The translations under genes were made by a program, and so were the position numbers. 64,000 nucleotides of DNA from Solirubrobacter sp963798325 (GTDB taxonomy: Bacteria > Actinomycetota > Thermoleophilia > Solirubrobacterales > Solirubrobacteraceae). This document shows positions 35,939 through 45,331 of this stretch, in pieces; the stretch's first letter is position 1, and each line of letters begins with the position of its first letter. Where the stretch lies: positions 434,001-498,000 of the forward strand of contig CAWCSS010000001.1 of assembly GCA_963798325.1 (NCBI GenBank), given 5' to 3'. The notes below the pieces were generated by a model. The model did not search any database. It saw only the letters and a list, made by a program, of their open reading frames with translations, and had not been told where the DNA came from.

Positions 35939-36461
35939 AGATGCGAATGAGTGTGTCGCCGTATCGGCGTTCGTCGTGGAGGGGCAGGTCGAGCGCGAGT
36001 GGCGCCCGTCTGTCGCTCTCTGCCACGGCCACCGCCCCGGGCGCCAGCACGGCGGGGAGGGCCTCCGACAGGGCCGGAGCGAGACGCTCTGCCTGACGGT
36101 ACGGGGGGTCGAGGAAGACAAGATCGTATTGGGCCGCGCCGTGTGATGCGTGCGCGAGGAACCGCAGGGCGTCCTGCCTGCGCACTTGAGCCTCCGCCGA
36201 GAGCGCCTGCAAGTTGGCCCGAATCGCCTTGATCGCGGGCTGGGCCTCGTCAACGAAGGTGACGCTCCGCGCTCCCCGCGAGAGCGCTTCGAGGCCGAGC
36301 GCGCCGCTGCCGGCGAACAGGTCGAGGACGCGCGCGTCGGGCAGCCGGGCGCTCAGGATCGAGAACAGGGCCTCGCGAACACGGTCGGAGGTGGGGCGGG
36401 TGGAGTCCCCCGGCGGAGCCTTGAGGGTCCGGCCGCCGTAGGTGCCGGCGATGACGCGCAC
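35928..36461 (-). CDS. rsmD: 16S rRNA (guanine966-N2)-methyltransferase
   Basis: RsmD methylates G966 of 16S rRNA. It shows MRVIAGTYGGRTLKAP, TSDRVREALFSIL, the SAM site VLDLFAGSGALGLEALSRGA and the catalytic motif LVFLDPPYRQ. It has 177 residues and a GTG start. It heads the rsmD-coaD-SepIVA-like-ABC unit and is divergent from the RraA-like gene. Confidence 0.95.
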   Translation of the reverse strand: MRVIAGTYGGRTLKAPPGDSTRPTSDRVREALFSILSARLPDARVLDLFAGSGALGLEALSRGARSVTFVDEAQPAIKAIRANLQALSAEAQVRRQDALRFLAHASHGAAQYDLVFLDPPYRQAERLAPALSEALPAVLAPGAVAVAESDRRAPLALDLPLHDERRYGDTLIRIYGP

Positions 36462-36476
36462 TAGGGTTGCAGCGTA
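36462..36476. promoter_or_regulatory. face-to-face -10-like hexamers for rsmD (TACGCT) and the RraA-like gene (TAGGGT)
   Basis: Plus-strand TAGGGT (36462-36467) is 8 nt before the ATG at 36476. Minus-strand TACGCT (36471-36476) is 9 nt before the rsmD GTG. Both imply leaderless starts in a 14-bp gap. Confidence 0.4.
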
Positions 36477-37120
36477 TGGAGGCTCTCGTCCGTCTGCCCG
36501 TCAGCACCCTGTGCGACGTCGACAAGTCGCTGCCGGTCGTCGATCCGGCGCTGCGCCCGCTGACCTACACGACCCGGATCGTCGGTCCCGCGTACACCGT
36601 GGTGGCCGCGGGCGAGTTCCTGTCCGTGCTGCACGCGATCGGCGAGGCGTCGCGCGGCGACGTGCTCGTCATCCAGGCCGGCGGCGCGCCGCTGGCCGCG
36701 CTGGGCGAGCTGCTGGCGACCGAGGCGTGGCGTCGCGGGCTGGGCGGGATCGTCGTCGACGGCTACGTGCGCGATCGCGCCGGGCTGCCGCCGGACCTGC
36801 CGCTGTGGGCGCGCGGGACGGTCCCGATGGCGGGCCGGTCCGACGTCGCCCCGCGCGTCGGCGGAGCGGTCAACTGCGGCGGCGTGCGCGTGAACCCGGG
36901 CGACATCGTGTGTGCCGACGACGACGGCATCGTGATCGCCCCGCTCGAGCGGCTTCAGGCGTGCGTCGAGCGCGCCGAGCAGATCGAGCGGACCGAGGCC
37001 AAGGTCCTCGGCGAGGTGCGTGTGGGCGCCTCGCTGATCGACATGACGAACCTCGCCGAGCACGTGGCGGCGCTGCGCCGGGGCGAGCCGAGCTCGCTGT
37101 CGATCACGCCGCCGAGCTGA
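36476..37120 (+). CDS. RraA-like / 4-hydroxy-4-methyl-2-oxoglutarate aldolase family protein
   Basis: This 214-residue protein has the RraA/HMG-aldolase fold: STLCDVDKSL, GDVLVIQAGGAPLAALGELLA and the metal/substrate site GIVVDGYVRDRAGL, then NPGDIVCADDDGIVIAP. Members either regulate RNase E or act as class II pyruvate aldolases; the Arg-Asp pair in GYVRD fits the aldolase type, but the sequence does not decide. The ATG at 36476 is preferred over a TTG at 36467. Confidence 0.85.
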   Translation: MEALVRLPVSTLCDVDKSLPVVDPALRPLTYTTRIVGPAYTVVAAGEFLSVLHAIGEASRGDVLVIQAGGAPLAALGELLATEAWRRGLGGIVVDGYVRDRAGLPPDLPLWARGTVPMAGRSDVAPRVGGAVNCGGVRVNPGDIVCADDDGIVIAPLERLQACVERAEQIERTEAKVLGEVRVGASLIDMTNLAEHVAALRRGEPSSLSITPPS

Positions 37121-37823
37121 ACTCGAACTCGACGTCGCCGAGCGCGAACGACTCGGCGTCGCCTTCGAAGGTGATCCGGCGCACGCCCGCCGGGCCGTCG
37201 GTGTGCAGCAGCAGCGGGCCGGGCTCGACCGGGAGCCTGGACCAGTCGTTCCCACCCGTGCCGACCTCGACCGAGTAGACGTCCGGGCCGTCGCCCGCGG
37301 CGGCGCGCCAGGCCTCCTGGTCGAAGCGGTACTCGGTGACGGCGATCATCGACGCGCCGGCGTTGCGCGTCGCGGCCTTGGCGATCGCGGGGACCTTCGT
37401 GAGCATGCCGCCGACCGATTCCGCGAGGCGGTCTCCCAGGCCCGGCGTTCGCGTCTTGAACGGCAGCCTGAACGGATCCGGAAGCAGGCCCTTGACCTGG
37501 ATCGCGGCCCACGAGCGCCCGTTCGCGGTCGCCCCGGCAGGCGCCGAGGTCGGATACCCGAGCTTGCGCAGCGCGGCCGAGGCCTCGCGCAGCGGCACGT
37601 CGGGAAGGAAGCCGAGCCCGTAGCCCTGCAGCCGCGCCGGCGGCGTCGCGCCGAGCGCCAGCACCTCGATGTCCAGCGCACCCGCCCGGAGCAGTCCGCT
37701 CTTGAACGGGCCCGCGTCGCTGACCGGCACGAGCACCGGCGCCGCGAGCCTCTCTGCGAGCTCCGCCAGCGCCGCCGCCGGGTCGGCGGCGCGCAGGATG
37801 ACGTGATCGAGCGTCAGCTGCAC
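37104..37823 (-). CDS. glyoxalase-like (VOC) domain protein
   Basis: A 239-residue protein with the VOC-type opening QLTLDHVILRAADPAAALAELAERLAAPV and a second half-module (ASMIAVTEYRFDQEAWRAA, VRRITFEGDAESFALGDVEFEF). The N-terminal module matches the glyoxalase-like domain pfam type found alone in actinobacteria. I chose the GTG at 37823, which has a TAGACT hexamer 8 nt upstream; the frame is open to 37910. Its 3' end overlaps the RraA-like gene by 17 bp. Confidence 0.78.
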   Translation of the reverse strand: MQLTLDHVILRAADPAAALAELAERLAAPVLVPVSDAGPFKSGLLRAGALDIEVLALGATPPARLQGYGLGFLPDVPLREASAALRKLGYPTSAPAGATANGRSWAAIQVKGLLPDPFRLPFKTRTPGLGDRLAESVGGMLTKVPAIAKAATRNAGASMIAVTEYRFDQEAWRAAAGDGPDVYSVEVGTGGNDWSRLPVEPGPLLLHTDGPAGVRRITFEGDAESFALGDVEFEFSSAA

Positions 37824-37831
37824 GCCGCGGG

Positions 37832-37837
37832 AGTCTA
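37832..37837 (-). promoter_or_regulatory. -10-like TAGACT before the glyoxalase-like gene
   Basis: TAGACT lies 8 nt before the GTG at 37823, which supports that start over the one 29 codons upstream. Confidence 0.35.
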
Positions 37838-37948
37838 AGGGGCCAGCTGCGCCGGGATCGTGCTCAGGCGGTTCGGTTGAGCTGACCACGACGTCCGGAG
37901 GGCGCGTCACGCTGGTGCGACCATGGTCTCGGTTTGGGTCAGGCCAGC

Positions 37949-39139
37949 GTGAGCCGGTACGCCCGCGTTCGCGACGGCTCCGAGCAGCACGCGACGCCGC
38001 TGGAGCTGTTCTACGACCTCGTGTTCGTGTTCGCCATCACGCAGGTCTCGCACCTGCTGCTCGAGCATCTGACGTGGGAGGGCGCGGGCCAGTCCGCCCT
38101 CGTGCTGCTCGTCGTCTGGTGGTCGTGGAACTACACGACCTGGGTCACGAACGAGCTCGATCCGGACGCGATCGCGGTGCGGCTGCTGCTGATCGGGCTG
38201 ATGCTGGCGTCGTTCCTGATGGCGGTGGCGATCCCGGACGCGTTCGGGGACCGCGGGCTGCTGTTCGCGGGCGCCTACGTGGTCATCCAGCTCGGCCGCC
38301 ACTCGTTTCTGACCTTCGTCGCCTCCGGGCCGGGAACGGTCGAGCGCACGCGGGCGGGACGGATCCTGGTCTGGTTCGTGGCCGCGGGCGTGCTGTGGAT
38401 CGCGGGCGGGATCGCCGACGGGCCGGCGCGCACGGCGTTATGGCTGCTGGCGCTGGCGATCGACTACGCGGGTCCCCTGTTCACCTTCTACGTGCCGGGG
38501 CTGCCGCGGGTCCCGCCGTCGGCGTGGGAGCTCGAGGTCTCGCACTTCGCCGAGCGCTTCCAGCTGTTCGTGATCCTCGCGCTGGGCGAGTCGATCGTCG
38601 TCACGGGCGCGACCGCCTCCAACGAGGAGCTCGACGCCGCGCGCCTGGGGGCGTTCGCCGTCGCCTTCCTGGCGACGGCGGCGTTCTGGTGGGTGTACTT
38701 CAACGCCGCGTCGGCGGTCGCGCAACGGCGGCTGGAGCTGGCGTCGAACCGCACGCTGATGGCCCGCGACGCCTACACCTACCTGCACGTGGTGATGGTC
38801 GCGGGGATCATCGTCTCCGCGGTCGGCGATGAGCTCGTGATCGCGCATCCCACCGAGGTCCTGCACGGGGCCGAGATCGTCGCCGTCGTCGCCGGGCCGG
38901 CGATCTTCCTGCTGGCCATGGTGCTCTTCCGGCTGCGGATGGCGGGGACGCTGAGCGGCAAGCGGCTGGCGGGCGCGATCGCCTGCGTGCTGGCGGGCCT
39001 GCTCGGAACGGTGATCTCCGCCCTGGCGCTGGCGGTGGTGCTCGTGCTGATCTTCGTGGCCGTGATCGGCAGCGAGATCGTCACCGGGGCGCGGCGCCGC
39101 GCCCGTGGCGAGCCGTCGCCGCTGGAGGCGCTGAACTAG
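37949..39139 (+). CDS. ltrA: low temperature requirement protein A (LtrA) family membrane protein
   Basis: LtrA family members are integral membrane proteins of unknown biochemical role. The family hallmark ATPLELFYDLVFVFAITQVSH is at the N-terminus and the conserved LFVILALGESIVVTGA lies mid-chain. I count about ten hydrophobic helices over 396 residues. The GTG at 37949 is chosen because the conserved region follows closely; a TTG five codons upstream is possible. Its stop shares CTAG with recG. Confidence 0.9.
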   Translation: MSRYARVRDGSEQHATPLELFYDLVFVFAITQVSHLLLEHLTWEGAGQSALVLLVVWWSWNYTTWVTNELDPDAIAVRLLLIGLMLASFLMAVAIPDAFGDRGLLFAGAYVVIQLGRHSFLTFVASGPGTVERTRAGRILVWFVAAGVLWIAGGIADGPARTALWLLALAIDYAGPLFTFYVPGLPRVPPSAWELEVSHFAERFQLFVILALGESIVVTGATASNEELDAARLGAFAVAFLATAAFWWVYFNAASAVAQRRLELASNRTLMARDAYTYLHVVMVAGIIVSAVGDELVIAHPTEVLHGAEIVAVVAGPAIFLLAMVLFRLRMAGTLSGKRLAGAIACVLAGLLGTVISALALAVVLVLIFVAVIGSEIVTGARRRARGEPSPLEALN

Positions 39140-41235
39140 GCGGGGATGGGTTCGAGGGCGTCCGGGCCGTAGGCGCGGAGGATCGCCTCCTCGATGAGCG
39201 CGTGCTCGGGCCGGAGCAGGTTGGGGTCGGCGTCGAGGATCTCGCGGGCGTGGCGGCGGGCACGCTCCAGCAGCTCGACGTCCTCGGGCAGGCGGGCGAA
39301 CTTGAGCGCCTGCATGCCGGACTGGCGGACGCCCAGCATCTCCCCCTCGCCACGCAGTTCGAGATCGATCTCGGCCAGCCGGAAGCCGTCCGTGTGGTCG
39401 TGCATGGCGCGCAGGCGGCGCGAGTCCTTGGGGCCGAAGAGCAGGCAGACCGACTCGTGCCGGCCGCGGCCGATGCGCCCGCGCAACTGGTGGAGCTGGC
39501 TGAGGCCGTAGCGCTCGGAGTCCTCGACGAGCATCACGGTCGCGTTCGGGACGTCGATGCCGACCTCGATCACGGTCGTCGCCACGAGCACGTCCGCTCC
39601 GCCCGCGGCGAAGGCGGCCATCGCCTCCTGCTTCTCCCGTGGCCGCATCTGCCCGTGCATCAGCACGACCCGGTAGTCCTTGAGCTCGCCCCCGCGGAGG
39701 CGCTCGAACTCGGCGGTCGCCGCGCGCGCCTGCAGCGCCTCGGACTCCTCGACCAGCGGGCAGACGACGAACGCCTGGCGGCCCTTGTCGAGCTCCTCGC
39801 GGATGCGCTCGTAGGCGCGGGCGCGCTCGGCGTCGGTGGACGCGACGTGGGTGACGATCGGGCGGCGGCCGGCGGGGAGCTCGTGCAGGCTGGTCACGTC
39901 GAGGTCGCCGTAGGCGGTCAGCGCCAGGGTGCGCGGGATCGGCGTGGCCGTCATGTGCAGGATGTGCGGCGCCAGGCCGGGCGGCGCCTTGCGGTCCAGC
40001 GCGCGGCGCTGGTTGACGCCGAAGCGGTGCTGCTCGTCGACGACGGCGACCGCGAGCCGTTCGAACTCGACCGGCTCCTCGATGATCGCGTGGGTGCCGA
40101 CCAGCAGCTTGAGCTCGCCGCTGCTCAGCTTGCCCAGCAGATCGGCCCGGCGGCCCTGGGGCGTCGAGCCGGTGAGCAGGGCGGCCTGGACGAGCTCGCC
40201 CGGCATCAGCTTCTGGAGCGTCGCGAAGTGCTGCTCGGCGAGCGTCTCGGTCGGCGCCATCAGCGCCGCCTGGCCGCCGGACTCGACCGCGCGCAGCATG
40301 GCGTAGAGCGCGACCACGGTCTTGCCCGAGCCGACCTCGCCCATCAGCAGGCGCTGCATCGGACGGTCCTGGCCGATGTCCTCGTCGACCGTCGCCATGG
40401 CGTGCTTCTGGTCGCCGGTGGGGGTGAACGGGAGCGAATGCGCGAGCCAGCGTGCGGTCAGGTCACCTGACGGCTGCAGGGCCTCGGCGCGGGCGCCCTC
40501 GCGGCGGAGCGCCCGCCTGCGCAGCAGCGCGATCTGCAGCAGCAGGAACTCGTCGAAGGCCAGCCTTCTCCGGCCGCCCTCCTGGTCGCCGAAGTGGGCG
40601 GCGGCGAGCGCCGCGGGCCGATCCGGGAGGCGTTCGAGCGTGCGGATGTGTGCGGGCAGCGGCTCGATGACGTCGCGCAGGGCGTTGCGGTGCTCGTGGA
40701 CGAGCGCGGCGAGCTGCACGCTCGTCAGGCCCTCGCTGGCCGGGTAGGTCGCCATGTCCTCGCCGGTCGCCACCTGCTCGCCGGTCTCCGCGTGATCGGA
40801 GACGTTGAAGCCGCGACGCGGCGGCGGCGCCAGCTTTCCGGTGAGCAGCAGGCGGGTGCCGGGGCGGTAACGGCGCTCGAGCCAGGGCTGGTTGAAGAAG
40901 ACGACGCTGAGCGTTCCCGTCTCGTCCGCCACGCGCGCCTCGACCATCGGCTTCATGCCGCGGCGGCGCACCTGGCGGCTCTTGATCGACACCACCTCGA
41001 CGACGACGGTGGCGACCTCGCCGGGCACGAGATCACGCAGCGTGCGGGCCGCGCGGCGGTCGCGAGGGATGTGCTCGAGCAGGTCTCCGACGTCGTGCAG
41101 CTGCATGCGCTGCGCCGCCTTCTCCGCCTTCTCGTGCCCGAACGCCAGCGGCTCGGCCAGCTTCGACGGCCGCGGGTAGCGCGGCTCGCCGGTGTCGGGC
41201 AGCGGATCGCGGCTGGCGAATTCGGTCGGTCGCAC
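39136..41235 (-). CDS. recG: ATP-dependent DNA helicase RecG
   Basis: RecG remodels stalled replication forks. The 699-residue protein has an N-terminal wedge/OB region (GEVATVVVEVVSIKSRQVRRRG), then SF2 motifs: PTGDQKHAM, GEVGSGKTVVALYAML (Walker A), PTETLAEQHF, VVDEQHRFG, HILHMTATPIPRTL, and in the second lobe HGQMRPREKQEAM and QLRGRIGRGRHESVC. It normally follows fakA in this cluster; here LtrA, a permease and a Usp gene intervene. Confidence 0.96.
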   Translation of the reverse strand: MRPTEFASRDPLPDTGEPRYPRPSKLAEPLAFGHEKAEKAAQRMQLHDVGDLLEHIPRDRRAARTLRDLVPGEVATVVVEVVSIKSRQVRRRGMKPMVEARVADETGTLSVVFFNQPWLERRYRPGTRLLLTGKLAPPPRRGFNVSDHAETGEQVATGEDMATYPASEGLTSVQLAALVHEHRNALRDVIEPLPAHIRTLERLPDRPAALAAAHFGDQEGGRRRLAFDEFLLLQIALLRRRALRREGARAEALQPSGDLTARWLAHSLPFTPTGDQKHAMATVDEDIGQDRPMQRLLMGEVGSGKTVVALYAMLRAVESGGQAALMAPTETLAEQHFATLQKLMPGELVQAALLTGSTPQGRRADLLGKLSSGELKLLVGTHAIIEEPVEFERLAVAVVDEQHRFGVNQRRALDRKAPPGLAPHILHMTATPIPRTLALTAYGDLDVTSLHELPAGRRPIVTHVASTDAERARAYERIREELDKGRQAFVVCPLVEESEALQARAATAEFERLRGGELKDYRVVLMHGQMRPREKQEAMAAFAAGGADVLVATTVIEVGIDVPNATVMLVEDSERYGLSQLHQLRGRIGRGRHESVCLLFGPKDSRRLRAMHDHTDGFRLAEIDLELRGEGEMLGVRQSGMQALKFARLPEDVELLERARRHAREILDADPNLLRPEHALIEEAILRAYGPDALEPIPA

Positions 41236-41330
41236 GCCGACTGATGATGAACGCCGCGGCAGACGGTGGCGCGTGGCGGCCGGTTCTTCGTTTAAGGTCC
41301 GTTTACAACACCATCAGGGGAAGGGTGCTT

Positions 41331-42779
41331 ATGGGGTCTGCTCGCAGGGGATCGACGGGGCCGTGGGCCGTCAAGGACCACCAGCAGTTGGTCAGGGACA
41401 CCGAGACGGGTGCTGAGGAAGGCGGGCTCAAGCGCGCGGTGGGTGCGCTGGACCTGACCGCGCTCGGCATCGGCGCCGTCATTGGCACCGGCATCTTCGT
41501 GGTCATCGGCGAGGGCATCGGTGAGGCCGGCCCCGCCGTCATCTTCTCGTTCCTGCTGGCCGCGCTGACGTGCTTCTTCTCGGCGCTCTGCTACGCCGAG
41601 CTGGCCTCGTCCATCCCGGTCTCCGGCAGCGCCTATACGTACGCGTACGCCACGCTCGGCGAGCTCGTGGCGTGGATCATCGGCTGGGACCTGATCCTCG
41701 AGTACGGCGTCTCGGTGGCCGCCGTCGCCGTCGGTTGGGGCGGCAACCTCAACGAGTTCCTCGACAACGCGTTCGGCTACGCGCTGCCGGAATCGATCTC
41801 GACCGCGCGCGAGGACGGTGGCATCCTCAACCTACCGGCGGTGGCGATCGTGATCGCGGTGATGTTCCTGCTCTCGCGCGGTGTGCGCGAGACGGCGCGC
41901 GCGAACCTGGTCATGGTCTTCGTGAAGCTGCTGATCCTCGCCTTCTTCATCATCGTCGCCTTCAGCGCGGCGTTCTCGGCCGACAACCTGACGCCGTTCG
42001 TACCGCAGGGCGCCGACGGCGTGGTCAGCGCGGCGGCGATCATCTTCTTCGCCTACATCGGGTTCGATGCGGTGTCGACGGGAGCCGAGGAAGCGAAGAA
42101 CCCCAAGCGCGATCTGCCGCTGGCGATCGTCGGCTCGCTGGTGATCTGCACGATCATCTACATCCTCACCGCGATCGCGGCGGTCGGCTCGCTGCCCGCG
42201 AAGGAGCTCGCGAACTCCGACGCGCCACTGGCGGCGGTGCTCGACGACGGGGCCGGGATCAGCTGGGCCGCCTCGCTGCTCGCGTTCGGCGCGCTGATCG
42301 CCATCACCAGCGTCCTCGTGACGATCTTCTACGGCCAGACGCGCATCTTCTTCGCGATGGCGCGCGACGGCCTGCTGCCGCGTGGGATCGCGAAGGTCAA
42401 CCCGCGCACCGGCACGCCGGTGAAGCTCACGATCGGCATGGGCATCGCGATCGCGACGCTCGCCGCGGTGGCCCCCTTGAGCCAGATCGTCAAGCTCGTC
42501 AACATCGGCACGCTGTCCGCCTTCTTCCTGGTGAACCTCGGCGTGATCATCCTGCGCCGCACGTCGCCGGACATGGAGCGCCCGTTCCGCGTCCCGTTCG
42601 TGCCCGTGTTCCCGATCATCGGGTGTTGCCTGATCATCTACCTGGTGATCACGCTTCCCGGCGAGACGTGGATCCGCTTCGTCGTCTGGCTGGCCATCGG
42701 CCTCGCCATCTACTACTTCTACGGTCGCTCGCATTCGCGACTGCAGATCGCCAACCAGCGCGGCGGTGAGGACACATGA
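41331..42779 (+). CDS. amino-acid permease of the APC superfamily (CAT-like)
   Basis: A 482-residue transporter with about twelve membrane helices. The conserved first helix is LDLTALGIGAVIGTGIFVVIG, with GSAYTYAYATLGELVAWIIGWDLILEY following, as in YfnA/CAT cationic amino-acid transporters. I chose the ATG at 41331 because AGGGGAAGGG lies just upstream as a Shine-Dalgarno sequence; the frame is open to 41244. It overlaps the Usp gene by 4 bp (ATGA), an arrangement common for transporter plus Usp pairs. Confidence 0.92.
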   Translation: MGSARRGSTGPWAVKDHQQLVRDTETGAEEGGLKRAVGALDLTALGIGAVIGTGIFVVIGEGIGEAGPAVIFSFLLAALTCFFSALCYAELASSIPVSGSAYTYAYATLGELVAWIIGWDLILEYGVSVAAVAVGWGGNLNEFLDNAFGYALPESISTAREDGGILNLPAVAIVIAVMFLLSRGVRETARANLVMVFVKLLILAFFIIVAFSAAFSADNLTPFVPQGADGVVSAAAIIFFAYIGFDAVSTGAEEAKNPKRDLPLAIVGSLVICTIIYILTAIAAVGSLPAKELANSDAPLAAVLDDGAGISWAASLLAFGALIAITSVLVTIFYGQTRIFFAMARDGLLPRGIAKVNPRTGTPVKLTIGMGIAIATLAAVAPLSQIVKLVNIGTLSAFFLVNLGVIILRRTSPDMERPFRVPFVPVFPIIGCCLIIYLVITLPGETWIRFVVWLAIGLAIYYFYGRSHSRLQIANQRGGEDT

Positions 42780-43642
42780 CGATCGTCGTCGGGCACGACG
42801 GGTCCGACTCGGGCGACGACGCCGCCGTCCTGGGAGCGCAACTGGCGGCGTCGGCGGGCGAGGAGCTCGTCGTGGTCAGCGTCTACCCGGAGGAGAACCC
42901 GATCGGGGCGGGCCGGGTCGACGCCGAGTGGGTGGCCTACATGCGCGAGCAGGCCGAGGAGCACTCCGCGGAGGCGCAGCGCTTCCTGTCGGGCATCACG
43001 GCGACGTTCCGCGTGGTCGGCTCGCACTCGGCCGCGCACGGACTCGACGACGTGGCCGAGGCGACGGGCGCCTCGATGATCGTGGTCGGCTCCTCCCCCC
43101 GCGGCGCGCGCCGGCGGGTGCTGGCCGGATCGACCGGGGAGCGGCTGCTGCACGGCGCGGCGTGCCCGGTCGCGGTCGCGCCGCGCGGGATGCGCGAACG
43201 GGACGCCGGCGGCCGCGTCACGCGGATCGGCGTCGCCTACGTGGACTCCCCTGACGCGCGGGTGGCTCTGGAGGTCGCGTCCGGGTTGGCGAAGAGGACC
43301 GATGCCTCCCTGACCGTCTACACGGTGGTCGCGCCGCGGGCGGAGTTCTCGCCGATCGCGGGCCGCGCGTCCGAGGAGTCGCTGATGGTCGCGGTCCGCG
43401 AGAGCGTCCGCGAGGCCGTCGACCGCGCACTCGCCTCGCTGGACATCGAGGCCGCCGAGGAGCTGCTCGAGGGCAACGTGGTCGACGAGCTCGCCGCGTT
43501 GGACGAGCGCGAGTGCGACTTGCTGGTCTGCGGGTCGCGCGGCTACGGGCCGGTGCGGCGGGTGCTGCTCGGCGGCGTGTCGCGGAAGTTGATGCACCGG
43601 GCGGCGTGCCCGGTGGTCGTCGTGCCGCGCGGATCGGGATAG
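42776..43642 (+). CDS. tandem universal stress protein
   Basis: Two UspA domains in 288 residues. Each starts with a short hydrophobic strand (TIVVGHDGSDSGDDAAVLGA; RIGVAYVDSPDARVALEVA) and each ends with the ATP-binding G-2x-G-9x-G pattern: VVGSSPRGARRRVLAGSTGERLL and VCGSRGYGPVRRVLLGGVSRKLM, so ATP binding is plausible for both. It is coupled to the permease by ATGA, which suggests a regulatory or sensory role for transport. Confidence 0.93.
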   Translation: MTIVVGHDGSDSGDDAAVLGAQLAASAGEELVVVSVYPEENPIGAGRVDAEWVAYMREQAEEHSAEAQRFLSGITATFRVVGSHSAAHGLDDVAEATGASMIVVGSSPRGARRRVLAGSTGERLLHGAACPVAVAPRGMRERDAGGRVTRIGVAYVDSPDARVALEVASGLAKRTDASLTVYTVVAPRAEFSPIAGRASEESLMVAVRESVREAVDRALASLDIEAAEELLEGNVVDELAALDERECDLLVCGSRGYGPVRRVLLGGVSRKLMHRAACPVVVVPRGSG

Positions 43643-43654
43643 ACGGGTGGTGGC

Positions 43655-43682
43655 CGCAAACTCGGCCTAGCCCGAGTTTGCG
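43655..43682. terminator. bidirectional hairpin between Usp gene and fakA
   Basis: A perfect 11-bp stem CGCAAACTCGG / CCGAGTTTGCG with a 6-nt loop, 12 bp past the Usp stop and ending 1 bp before the fakA stop. It has no U-tract on either strand. It probably terminates both convergent transcripts. Confidence 0.65.
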
Positions 43683-43683
43683 A

Positions 43684-45312
43684 TCACTCGGCGGAGACCA
43701 GCCACCACCAGGACGGCTGGCCACCACGTTCGAGCTCGACCTCGGTGGAGTCCGGCGCGAGGGCGGCCACGGCGTCGCTCGCGAGCGGGGCGCCGTCGCC
43801 CTCGATGACGGTCAGCAGTTCGGCTTCGCGGCCGAGCTCGCCGAGGACGACCTCAAGGGTTTCGCCCGGTTCCCCCCAGGCGACGAGCTCCTCGTCGATG
43901 AAGCCGACGGAGTCGCCGCGGCGGAAGCGGCCGCGGGTGTCGTCGCGGGCGGCCTCGGTGACGCCGCCGGTGCGGACGTGGCGCAGGGTCTCCTCCATCG
44001 CGCCCGCGTTGTGGCGGCTGTCGGCGGAGGGATCGAGCGCGACGGCGGCGGCGAGGCCGGCGGTCATCGAGCGGGTCGGGACGACGCGAACGACCTTCTC
44101 GGAGAGCTCCGCGGCGCGCTCGGCGGCCATGCGGACGTTCGGCGAGTTCGGGAGCACGATGACCTCCTCGGCCGGGATCTCGTGGATGCCGGCCAGGAGC
44201 TCGTAGGTGCTCGGGTTCAGCGTGGCCCCGCCGTCGAGCACGTGGGCGCCGAGGCCTTCGAAGAGCTCGCGCATGCCGTCGCCGTTGACGACGGCGAGCA
44301 CACCGCTCATGTCGAGCGCTTCGCGGACGCGCTGCGATCGCTGCTCGACCTGCTCGTGCATGTCGGCGACGTCGAGCCGGGAGACTTCACCCGCGCCGTC
44401 GAAGAGCGACGTCGCGCGTTCCGGCTCGTCGGTATGCAGATGAACCTTGAGCGTGGTCTGATCTCCGACAACGAGAACGCTGTCGCCCATCCGTTCGAGC
44501 CGCGCGATCCACGGCGAGGGCTCCAGACCCTGGCCGGTGACGGCGAAGTTCGTGCAGTAGCGGTAGGTCGACGACGCGTGATGGGGCTGGGTGACGCGGG
44601 CCGGAGCGTGGTGCTCCAGCGGCGGCGGGTCGGCGCCGCGCAGGGCGGCGATGACGCCGGCGAAGATCACCGTCAGGCCGTAGCCGCCGGCGTCCACGAC
44701 GCCGGCCTCGCGCAGGATCGGCAGCAGTTCGGGGCCGCGCTTGACGGAGCTCTGGCCCGCCTCGAGCGCGTGCTCGAGGACGTAGGCGAGCATCTCGTTC
44801 TGCGTCGCGTCGTCGACGCGGTGCTGCAGGCGCGGCTCGGTCATGTGCGCGATCTCACTGGACGCGCGGGCGGCCATCTCGCGGACGACCGTGAGGATCG
44901 TGCCCTCGGCGGGATCGCGCACGGAGCCGTAGGCGCGGTCGGCGGCGCGGGCCATCGCTGCCGCCAGCAGCACCGGGTCGATCAGCTCGCCAGGCCGGGA
45001 GATGAGCTCCTCGGCGGCGCCGCGGATCAACTGGCTGAGGATGACGCCGCTGTTGCCGCGGGCGCCGAGCAGCGCGGCGCGGGCCACGGAGTCGACGATC
45101 TCCTCGCGGCCGATCTCGTCGATCTCGCCCTGGGCGGACAGGCGATCGAGCTCCGCCAGGACGGCACGGAGCGTGAGCGCCATGTTGTCCCCCGTGTCGC
45201 CGTCGGCGACCGGGAAGACGTTCAGGTCGTTGACCTCTTCGCGACGTGACTCCAGCTGTGCCAGAGCAGCCTCGAGAACGAGGCGGAAGCGGAGGAGGCT
45301 CGGATCGGCCAC
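43684..45312 (-). CDS. fakA: fatty acid kinase subunit FakA / DAK2-domain protein
   Basis: FakA phosphorylates fatty acids held by FakB (DegV) proteins. The DhaL-type kinase domain shows NDLNVFPVADGDTGDNMALTL and GARGNSGVILSQL; the middle domain has VKRGPELLPILREAGVVDAGG; the C-terminal domain carries MSGVLAVVNGDGMRELF and VIVLPNSPNVRMAAE. 542 residues is typical. No fakB is in the window. It is 19 bp downstream of rpmB, the ancestral pair. The GTG start is set by the conserved beginning. Confidence 0.93.
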   Translation of the reverse strand: MADPSLLRFRLVLEAALAQLESRREEVNDLNVFPVADGDTGDNMALTLRAVLAELDRLSAQGEIDEIGREEIVDSVARAALLGARGNSGVILSQLIRGAAEELISRPGELIDPVLLAAAMARAADRAYGSVRDPAEGTILTVVREMAARASSEIAHMTEPRLQHRVDDATQNEMLAYVLEHALEAGQSSVKRGPELLPILREAGVVDAGGYGLTVIFAGVIAALRGADPPPLEHHAPARVTQPHHASSTYRYCTNFAVTGQGLEPSPWIARLERMGDSVLVVGDQTTLKVHLHTDEPERATSLFDGAGEVSRLDVADMHEQVEQRSQRVREALDMSGVLAVVNGDGMRELFEGLGAHVLDGGATLNPSTYELLAGIHEIPAEEVIVLPNSPNVRMAAERAAELSEKVVRVVPTRSMTAGLAAAVALDPSADSRHNAGAMEETLRHVRTGGVTEAARDDTRGRFRRGDSVGFIDEELVAWGEPGETLEVVLGELGREAELLTVIEGDGAPLASDAVAALAPDSTEVELERGGQPSWWWLVSAE

Positions 45313-45331
45313 GATCGGTGACCGGCCCGCG

